A stretch of DNA of 49,325 nt, from the NCBI GenBank assembly GCA_035493895.1, contig DATJHM010000120.1, forward strand, positions 1 through 49,325, given 5' to 3'. The notes beneath the pieces were generated by a model that had not been told where the DNA came from, did no database searches, and saw only the letters and a program-made list of their open reading frames with translations. The number at the start of each line of letters is the position of its first letter. Positions within the stretch are counted from its first letter, which is position 1. The position numbers and the translations under genes were made by a program. This document shows, piece after piece, positions 43,328-49,325 of this stretch. This DNA comes from DATJHM01 sp035493895 (GTDB lineage Bacteria > Chloroflexota > Ktedonobacteria > Ktedonobacterales > Ktedonobacteraceae).

Positions 43328-45176
43328 GTATTCTTTCTTTCTGCGCATTGTGTGCAAGCATACGTTGTATACCCCAGGGAATAAAGCGTATCACCACGAC
43401 CGCTACGATCACGAGCGCAATATTGAGCATCGCAAGCGCCATCCCCGGTCCAAGTTTGAAGTCGTTAAAAAGGGACACAATCATCACCGGCATCGTTGGC
43501 TGTCCCGGAGGATACAGCAGTTCAGAGGCGGCCAGTTCGAACATGGTATTCGTAAACACTAAGAGCCAGATAGAGCCCAGGCTGCTACGCAAGAGAGGAC
43601 CAACAATCCGCAAGAGCATCTGAAACAGTCCCGCCCCCTGTACCTGAGCCGTCTCTAACATCGTACTGCTGACCTGCTCCAACGCGCCTATACCCAGACG
43701 TGTAGCATAGGGCAGGCTTCCCCCAATATAGGCGGCAAGTAAGATCCAGACCGTTCCGTAAAACTGCACACCATCCACCCCACCGATGCCGATCACATTC
43801 AAGTAAGGTGCATTCCAGGCGAAGATATAGCCGCAAGCGAGAATCAGGCCCGGCACCGCGATCGTCACCAGTGTGATCAGACTCAAAAGCCGCCGTCCCG
43901 GCAATTGTGTTCTGCGGATAATAAATGCAATTGGTAAACCAACGAGCATCGTAATGGTGGCATTTCCTAGCGAAAGCCAGAAGGTTCTCCCCAGCGAATC
44001 CAGGTTGTCCGAACCCTGCATCAAAACAGCCTGGTAGTTGTCAAGTGTCCAGTTACTTGCACTCAATCCCTGACCAAAGGCATGTAAAAGCGAGAGAACC
44101 AGGCATGCCCCCAGCGGCACAAGCAACGCAAGAGCAAAAATGACGAAGCAGAAGAGAACGGCAGGCCATTTCCAGAGGCCGAGCGAAAGCATACGCACCG
44201 GCCTGTTCTTTCCGCTGATCACCTGAAATGAACGCGTACGCAGAATGGCGGCTTGCAGACCCAGAGCCAGGACAATCGCCACAAAGAGAAAGAGGGAGAG
44301 GGCTGCGGCAAGCGAAAAGTCAACGGGTGAGGTATTGATAGCCGTATAGATCTGGTACGTAATCAGCGTCACATTCGCGTTCTGCGCTATCGTCGCCGCC
44401 GTGCCAAAGTCCGAGAGCGCTTCAGCGAAAGCGATGAGACCAGCGGAGAGAATTGCTGGCCATAATAAGGGGATATTGATGTGCCACCAGGCACGCCAGG
44501 TTTTTGCGCCACACACCTGCGCGGCATCTTCAAACTCCGAGCCCAGCCAGTGCAAAGCGGCCGTAACTGACAGATAGACATAAGGAAAAGTCTTCAGGCT
44601 CAAAATAAAAATGACGCCCACCGGAGAGAAAAACCAGTTGATGAATGCGTCGGAGAAGTGAAAGTACTGATCGGGGATGCCTCCACGAATACAAACGAGC
44701 GACCAGGCTTCGCCGACGAGAAAAGAGGGCGTAAAAAAGACAATCCATACCAGCGTATCGATGCTACGCCTGAAGGGCATATCGGTTCTACGCGCTAATA
44801 GAGCCAGACTGGTACCAATCAGACAGGCCAGAATGGCGGTAATTGCTCCTAACCAGAGAGAGTTAAAAAAAGCGAGATAGTTCGCAGGATTTTTCGTCAG
44901 ATCACGCAGCGCATTCAATCCTGGTATCAGATTCGGATGGTCCGTATAGAGGTCAGGAAAAACACTTTGCAGGATAATTGCGGCCAGCGGGTAGACAACT
45001 AGCAGGAGTAAGAGCAGGATGGGCACACCAATAATGCCTATGCGGCTGCCCCAACGAGCCCATGCACGTCCTGATCTAAGAGCTGGCAAAAACGACAGTG
45101 GAACTGAAGCGTGTGCCTCAGTTCCGTTGCTGATTTGTGAAGTCGAATTTACTGAACGATGTTGTCGTGGAACCAT
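43269..45176 (-). CDS. Fused two-domain ABC permease, FbpB type
   Basis: Protein of 635 aa with about 12 membrane helices. It is an internal duplication of the six-helix permease with two EAA loops (EDAAQVCGAKTWRAWWHINIP and ETAQVQGAGLFQMLLRIVGP). This single-chain layout is characteristic of ferric iron and some phosphonate or thiamine importers. Its start overlaps the end of the binding-protein gene by 28 nt, and its own ribosome site is poor, which suggests coupling. Confidence 0.93.
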   Translation of the reverse strand: MVPRQHRSVNSTSQISNGTEAHASVPLSFLPALRSGRAWARWGSRIGIIGVPILLLLLLVVYPLAAIILQSVFPDLYTDHPNLIPGLNALRDLTKNPANYLAFFNSLWLGAITAILACLIGTSLALLARRTDMPFRRSIDTLVWIVFFTPSFLVGEAWSLVCIRGGIPDQYFHFSDAFINWFFSPVGVIFILSLKTFPYVYLSVTAALHWLGSEFEDAAQVCGAKTWRAWWHINIPLLWPAILSAGLIAFAEALSDFGTAATIAQNANVTLITYQIYTAINTSPVDFSLAAALSLFLFVAIVLALGLQAAILRTRSFQVISGKNRPVRMLSLGLWKWPAVLFCFVIFALALLVPLGACLVLSLLHAFGQGLSASNWTLDNYQAVLMQGSDNLDSLGRTFWLSLGNATITMLVGLPIAFIIRRTQLPGRRLLSLITLVTIAVPGLILACGYIFAWNAPYLNVIGIGGVDGVQFYGTVWILLAAYIGGSLPYATRLGIGALEQVSSTMLETAQVQGAGLFQMLLRIVGPLLRSSLGSIWLLVFTNTMFELAASELLYPPGQPTMPVMIVSLFNDFKLGPGMALAMLNIALVIVAVVVIRFIPWGIQRMLAHNAQKERIHVSTDQAIKEELRVAAGRL

Positions 45177-46261
45177 TGTTTTAGTTCTGCCTCAACTCCC
45201 GCCCATTTGGGCACATCCAGGGTAATAAAGTTGATACCATCCGTCTGGCGCGTCACAAGCGGCGTAACGCCCTGGATGATATCAATAAAGTAGGTATCAC
45301 CGTCCGTTGGATCATGATGCGTCATCACACTCTGCCCACCATTAGCAGACAACACCCAGTTTACAAATTGCTGGGCACAGACAGAATGCTTGCTATGAGC
45401 AGAGATCCCTATTTCACTGGGTAGTGCGGCGACGCCTGATGTTGGATAGATAATGCCCAGAGGCTGACCGGCCTTTTTGGCGGCATAGTAGGCGGAATCC
45501 TGCACGATGGCAAACTCGCGAGCGCCTGTTTCGACGCTATTTAAGGTTGGATCGTTGGTCTGGAAAATTTTGTCTCCATTGGTTTTCAGGTTCGAGAAAA
45601 ATTGTTTTGCCTGAGCTTCTCCACCCATTGCCTGCGCCACACCAGCAATAAATGGATAGGCCGGACCAGAGAAGGCGGGGTCATTCTCAGCAAGCAGGTT
45701 TTTGTATGCTGGCTTTGTCAGGTCACTCCAATCTTTGGGCAGCCCCGCCGCAGGAATGTGCTTCGTGTTATAGATAATCGCACCGGCAGCAGTGACCCCC
45801 GTTGGATAGTAAGCATGGTCCGTTGGCACGACTTTCATACCCTCGGCAGTATAATTGCTCAGGCCAGTTGAGTCCCACTTTAAGAGATATCCCTGATCAT
45901 CGAGCGTTTGCATCGTCACATTGCCATCAAACCAGATTACATCCCATTGTGGATTGTTTCGCTCCGCTGCGACCTTCGCAAGCAGGTTGCCCGTACTATC
46001 ATCCACCAGCTTGACCTGAATACCGGTCTGCTGCTGATAGGCTTTGGCAATATCCGCATCGTAGCCCTGCGATGAATAGAGGGTCAAGCCAGTCGCTTTA
46101 CAGGAGTTCGCGCTCGTCGTAGTAGTCGATGCGCCAGTCGCTGTTGTCGTGGCAGAAGTGCTACCGCAAGCCGTCAGGAAAATAGCCAGGCTGAGCATAG
46201 TAACCAGCAAAATACTGGCTGAACGTTTTCTTGACGTTTTCATAGTAAAGGGTGCAGCCAT
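45149..46261 (-). CDS. Iron-type ABC substrate-binding lipoprotein
   Basis: Lipoprotein of about 370 aa with lipobox LTAC. The start is uncertain: ATGs at 46285, 46261 and 46243 all give a valid signal peptide, and the only purine-rich site (AAGGGAG) fits 46261 best though with a long spacer. The mature part has the FbpA/AfuA-type pattern: LTLYSSQGYDADIAKAYQQQTGI, a DVIWFDGN strand, AAGAIIYNTKHIP and a C-terminal region with YPTSGVAALP. It probably binds ferric iron or a phosphonate. First gene of the three-gene importer operon; divergent from the COG4280-type permease. Confidence 0.9.
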   Translation of the reverse strand: MAAPFTMKTSRKRSASILLVTMLSLAIFLTACGSTSATTTATGASTTTTSANSCKATGLTLYSSQGYDADIAKAYQQQTGIQVKLVDDSTGNLLAKVAAERNNPQWDVIWFDGNVTMQTLDDQGYLLKWDSTGLSNYTAEGMKVVPTDHAYYPTGVTAAGAIIYNTKHIPAAGLPKDWSDLTKPAYKNLLAENDPAFSGPAYPFIAGVAQAMGGEAQAKQFFSNLKTNGDKIFQTNDPTLNSVETGAREFAIVQDSAYYAAKKAGQPLGIIYPTSGVAALPSEIGISAHSKHSVCAQQFVNWVLSANGGQSVMTHHDPTDGDTYFIDIIQGVTPLVTRQTDGINFITLDVPKWAGVEAELKQWFHDNIVQ

Positions 46262-46407
46262 AGAAAATAAGTTCTCCCTTATCATAGGACATGGTGATCA
46301 TTTTCTTGATTAAGAACCCGATAAAGGGCTTTAATGAAGAACCTATCTTCACAATACTGTGAGTTATTTAATAGCTGTTTATCGGCATGTTAAATAAAAG
46401 TAAATCC

Positions 46408-46461
46408 TGTTACAATGTGCGTATGTTACAAAATTACTTCTGTTACAAAAATATGGTACAA
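46408..46461. promoter_or_regulatory. Three direct TGTTACAA repeats in a divergent promoter
   Basis: TGTTACAA at 46408-46415, 46424-46431 and 46441-46448, with a related TGGTACAA at 46454-46461, spaced 16, 17 and 13 bp. They lie between two divergent putative metal-transport operons. TACAAT at 46457-46462 could be a -10 for the rightward genes. The remaining 46262-46565 gap shows nothing else. Confidence 0.55.
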
Positions 46462-46565
46462 TATCACCAGCGATAAAGAGAGGGAATCCGTCTTTTTGTT
46501 CCTGGCAAAACATCTGTATAGCATTTGCAGATATCGATGCACGATAGAAGAGGAGAGTTCACGCT

Positions 46566-47378
46566 ATGGAATGGGCGGTCGCAACAGCGGCATTTCTGGC
46601 CTCTACGGTAGAATTTGTGGAGGCGTTTACCATCGTTCTGGTGGTAGGAGTAACCATTAACTGGCGTAGCGCGCTGACCGGAACGCTGGCCGCGGTAGCA
46701 GCGCTGGCAGTGATCGTGGCGATCTTTGGCACCGCGCTGGTGCAATACGTTCCTATCGACGTTTTGCGTATGGTCGTCGGTATTATTCTTATTCTTTTCG
46801 GCTTAAAATGGCTCAAGAAAGCTATTCTGCGTTACAGTGGCTGGAAGGCCCTGCACGATGAAGAGGCCATCTTTGAGGAAACAATGGCCGATCTGCGCGC
46901 ACGCGGCGAGACCATTACGCCTCGTCTCCACCCCTTCGCGATCGCGTTATCCTTCAAGTCAGTCTTGCTCGAGGGCCTGGAGGTCGCCTTTATTGTGATC
47001 ACATTTGGCAGCAATGCGGCCAGTGTCGGCAATACGAGAATTGCGGGCATTACGTCGGCAACCGCTGGTGCATTGGTTGCGGGACTGCTGGTGATCCTGG
47101 CTGGCATTCTGGTACGTTCACCGCTGAAAAGAGTGCCCGAGAACACCTTGAAGTTTATCGTCGGTATTATGCTCACATCCTTTGGCACGTTCTGGACGAT
47201 CGAGGGCTTCAACGGCTCATGGCCACTCTCCGATGCCTTTATCCCTGTGCTAATTGTCATCTATCTGCTGGCCTCTTTCGCTTTTGTGAGCTGGCTGAAA
47301 ACGCTAAAACGCAATCAGCAGAGCGCGGTGCGACCACAGGCGGCCCTTGCAACTGAAACTGATGAGGTGCATTCATGA
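46566..47378 (+). CDS. COG4280-type membrane protein with FTR1-like Glu motifs
   Basis: Protein of 270 aa with seven or so membrane helices. Family recognised as the uncharacterised COG4280 group. Two helices carry acidic motifs, EFVEAF (16-21) and LEGLEV (135-140), about 120 residues apart. The FTR1 permease in this window has REGLE and REGFE 123 residues apart in equivalent helices. A charged loop (95-120) lies between. Inference: a distant FTR1-like metal permease. It is coupled to a 67-aa membrane protein by a 4-nt overlap and is divergent from an iron-type importer. It has a weak ribosome site (GAGAG). Confidence 0.8.
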   Translation: MEWAVATAAFLASTVEFVEAFTIVLVVGVTINWRSALTGTLAAVAALAVIVAIFGTALVQYVPIDVLRMVVGIILILFGLKWLKKAILRYSGWKALHDEEAIFEETMADLRARGETITPRLHPFAIALSFKSVLLEGLEVAFIVITFGSNAASVGNTRIAGITSATAGALVAGLLVILAGILVRSPLKRVPENTLKFIVGIMLTSFGTFWTIEGFNGSWPLSDAFIPVLIVIYLLASFAFVSWLKTLKRNQQSAVRPQAALATETDEVHS

Positions 47379-47578
47379 AGGTAGTTCTGGCAATCTACAA
47401 CTTTCTCGTCGGCGATATGATAATCCTGATCGGTGTGGTGATCACGCTGCTGGTGCTGGCGTTGATCTTTACGCTGCCATTCCTGGTCCCCGTTCAAGCT
47501 TTCGCGGGCTACCTGCTGATCATCGCCGTCCTTCTCGTGCTGGGCATGACCCTGAGCCGCGAGGTTCGTGGCCGCTGA
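47375..47578 (+). CDS. Small two-helix membrane protein
   Basis: Protein of 67 aa with two hydrophobic helices (about 13-35 and 40-60) and a basic tail. ATG overlaps the stop of the COG4280 gene (ATGA), so it is translated with it and is probably a small subunit or stabiliser. A terminator follows 34 bp on. No family recognised. Confidence 0.75.
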   Translation: MKVVLAIYNFLVGDMIILIGVVITLLVLALIFTLPFLVPVQAFAGYLLIIAVLLVLGMTLSREVRGR

Positions 47579-47611
47579 TATCTAGCAATCCAGAACTGGT
47601 CTCGGGGTGAG

Positions 47612-47644
47612 GGACCTCCACAAGAACGATGGAGGTCCTTTTTT
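47612..47644 (+). terminator. Terminator of the COG4280 operon
   Basis: Perfect stem GGACCTCCA/TGGAGGTCC with a 9-nt loop, followed by six T. It separates this operon from the convergent dehydrogenase gene. Confidence 0.92.
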
Positions 47645-47670
47645 AGCATAATGCATATGGACGCTTCCGC

Positions 47671-49185
47671 CTAACGACCCACACCCGTGACGCTCCCACT
47701 ATCCCCCGGCGTCCAACGCGTAATCACGACTTTGCTTTCGGTATAAAAGCGGACCACGTCACGTCCCTGTGGATGCAGATTGCCGAAGAAAGAACCACCT
47801 GCGCCACTGAACGGGAAATAGGCCATCGGCGCAGCCACGCCGACGTTGATGCCAATATTGCCCGTTGCCACACGATAGCGGAACTCGCGAGCCGCAAAGC
47901 CACTGCTGGTAAAGATCGAGGCTGCATTTCCATAGTTACTCGCATTGATCTGCTCAATGGCCTCATCCAGCGTCTTTACAGGCGAGATGCCAATCACCGG
48001 CCCGAAAATCTCTTCTTTATAGACGGACATCTGCGGTGTCACACCATCGAGTAACGTGGGACCGACAAAATAGCCATCAGGATAGTCAGGCACCTGCACG
48101 ACCCGACCATCGAGAATCGCCTCGGCCCCCTCCTCTACGCCCTGGGTAATCGCGGCAAAAATGCGATCTCGAGCCGCCGCTGAGACCACCGGTCCCATAT
48201 CCACGCCCGCCTGCAACCCATTGCCGAGCCGCAACTTTCCTGCCGCCTGCATAAGCTGCTCACGGATTTTCGCGTGCGCCTCCCCCACGGGCAAAATCAG
48301 CGAATTCGCCAGACAACGCTGCCCGGCCGCCCCGAAACAGGAGTTCATAATCGTGCCCAGATAGGTCGCGATATCGGCATCGGGCATCACCACAATCGCA
48401 TTCTTCGCTCCACCCGAAGCCTGGACGCGCTTCCCACGTGCGGCTGCCTGTGCGTAGACATACGCGGCAGTCTTGCTCGAACCGACAAATGAGATCGCTT
48501 TTATGCCGGGATGATCGAGCAAACTATTCACAGCATCCTTGCCCCCGTTGACCAGATTGATGACGCCGGGAGGAAAGCCAGCCTCATGAATAAGCTCAAA
48601 GACGCGCTGCTGCACAATGGGGTCCTGCTCGGATGGCTTTAAGATGAAGGTATTGCCGGTAGCTACGGCATAGGGCCAGAACCAGAATGAGATCATAAAG
48701 GGAAAGTTGAAGGGCGTAATTGCCGCGCACGGTCCCAGTGGCTGATAGATCACCTCTTCATCGATGCCACGCGCCGCGCCATCTTCCAGAGAATATCCCA
48801 TCATAAGCGAAGGAATGCCACAGGCCGTCTCGACATTTTCGATGCCGCGCTGAATCTCGCCACGTGCATCATCCAGCGTCTTTCCCATCTCGGTCGTAAT
48901 CAGACTGGCAAGCTCCTCGCGATGGGCATCGAGCAATTGCCGAAGCTGAAATAGTGCACGCACACGCTCCTGAGGAGGCGTTGCTCGCCATGCAGGATAG
49001 GCGGCAGCAGCGGCCTGCACAGCGGCATCGACCTCCTCTTTGCCACTCAACGGTGCCAGCGCCAGAAGCGCATCGGTCGCCGGATTGCGTACCTCTTGAA
49101 AATTGGTCGTCTGCGCGGTCACCCATTCGCCGCCAACATAATTGCGTAAGATCTTGACCTGCGGTTGTGTCATGGAAGCTGTCAT
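47671..49185 (-). CDS. mmsA: CoA-acylating methylmalonate-semialdehyde dehydrogenase
   Basis: Protein of 504 aa, full length. It oxidises methylmalonate or malonate semialdehyde to propionyl- or acetyl-CoA with NAD+ and CoA in valine or inositol breakdown. Signatures: ITPFNFPFMISFWFWPYA, NAD-site FVGSSKTA, SGGAKN in place of the Glu-bearing LGG motif of hydrolytic aldehyde dehydrogenases, and catalytic Cys291 (GQRCLAN). The CoA-dependent type is named from this pattern. No iol or other mms genes are visible to the window edge. A palindrome covers its promoter. Confidence 0.95.
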   Translation of the reverse strand: MTASMTQPQVKILRNYVGGEWVTAQTTNFQEVRNPATDALLALAPLSGKEEVDAAVQAAAAAYPAWRATPPQERVRALFQLRQLLDAHREELASLITTEMGKTLDDARGEIQRGIENVETACGIPSLMMGYSLEDGAARGIDEEVIYQPLGPCAAITPFNFPFMISFWFWPYAVATGNTFILKPSEQDPIVQQRVFELIHEAGFPPGVINLVNGGKDAVNSLLDHPGIKAISFVGSSKTAAYVYAQAAARGKRVQASGGAKNAIVVMPDADIATYLGTIMNSCFGAAGQRCLANSLILPVGEAHAKIREQLMQAAGKLRLGNGLQAGVDMGPVVSAAARDRIFAAITQGVEEGAEAILDGRVVQVPDYPDGYFVGPTLLDGVTPQMSVYKEEIFGPVIGISPVKTLDEAIEQINASNYGNAASIFTSSGFAAREFRYRVATGNIGINVGVAAPMAYFPFSGAGGSFFGNLHPQGRDVVRFYTESKVVITRWTPGDSGSVTGVGR

Positions 49186-49207
49186 TGCTTTTTCTCTCTC
49201 CTGTCAT

Positions 49208-49235
49208 AACTATCATGATAGTTTCCGATAGAATA
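49208..49235 (-). promoter_or_regulatory. Palindromic operator and -10 of mmsA
   Basis: AACTATCATGATAGTT (49208-49223) is a perfect 16-bp palindrome, 22 bp before the ATG. TATTCT on the minus strand (49235-49230) just upstream is a likely -10, so the palindrome would cover the start of transcription. TetR- or GntR-like repressors use such sites. No regulator gene is visible before the window ends. Confidence 0.65.
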
Positions 49236-49325
49236 CCCCATCCTTGAAACACAACTAATCTAGCCCTGAAGAATTCGCGACCTGCTGCCGATCACTATAG
49301 GGGAAGCGTTCTTCTATTGCTCGCA

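Noticed and set aside
1..49325. Prophage, transposon, CRISPR array or restriction/defence island
   Set aside because: No integrase, transposase, capsid, Cas or restriction gene and no regularly spaced repeat array was seen. The palindromic repeats are few and irregular.

Overview
The window looks like chromosomal DNA of a filamentous, spore-forming Chloroflexota bacterium of the Ktedonobacteria type. This is an inference, drawn from the Ser/Thr kinase fused to WD40 repeats, the LytR-CpsA-Psr protein with a Pro/Gln-rich cytoplasmic tail, the stand-alone Clp N-domain regulator, the COG4280-type permease, and the many palindromic repeats of the type GGTAGGG...GCTTTATGCC...CCCCCACCGGCC. No rRNA, tRNA, CRISPR array, phage gene or transposase was recognised. 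Most genes have a clear Shine-Dalgarno sequence (AAGGAG or GGAGG), and several starts were moved inward on that basis. Good promoters read TTGACA-(17/18)-TATxxT or TATTCT.

1-5.2 kb: a ribbon-helix-helix/Clp-N fusion regulator with a structured operator-promoter; two overlapping ORFs for low-complexity proteins; a small peptide gene; an aldo/keto reductase next to an AraC-type regulator. 5.5-11.8 kb: a PHP-type phosphoesterase, then a five-gene unit: lipoprotein solute-binding protein, two permeases, ATPase and a FAM151/menorin-like (GDPD-superfamily) protein. It looks like an importer plus processing enzyme, analogous to Ugp-UgpQ. 11.8-14.9 kb: palindromic repeats, a double-glycine leader peptide gene, a SigZ-type sigma factor followed by the arsenite methyltransferase ArsM, and more repeats.

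14.9-30.2 kb: a CPA1 cation/proton antiporter; an FTR1 iron permease whose promoter overlaps a DtxR/IdeR-like box; a kinase-WD40 protein with small membrane neighbours; IlvD; a GNAT; an orphan PAS-rich histidine kinase; an LCP protein; a flavin-binding small protein; a tandem UspA protein; a nitrilase-family amidohydrolase. 30.3-41.7 kb: a methyltransferase, a GT2 plus GtrA pair, a zinc-ribbon membrane protein, a UxaA-family dehydratase, a seven-repeat beta-propeller lectin-like protein with a Met-rich head, TatC, and a probable operon of an MprF-like aminoacyl-lipid synthase and a membrane-anchored esterase.

41.7-49.3 kb: a 557-bp gap with promoter- and hairpin-like signals; an Fbp-type ABC importer (ATPase, fused permease, lipoprotein); divergent from it a COG4280 permease with two Glu motifs spaced as in FTR1, overlapped by a small membrane protein; and methylmalonate-semialdehyde dehydrogenase with a perfect 16-bp palindrome at its promoter. 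Two putative metal-uptake loci and an arsenic locus suggest metal handling as a recurring theme, but the window reads mainly as ordinary chromosome with several small novel-looking units.
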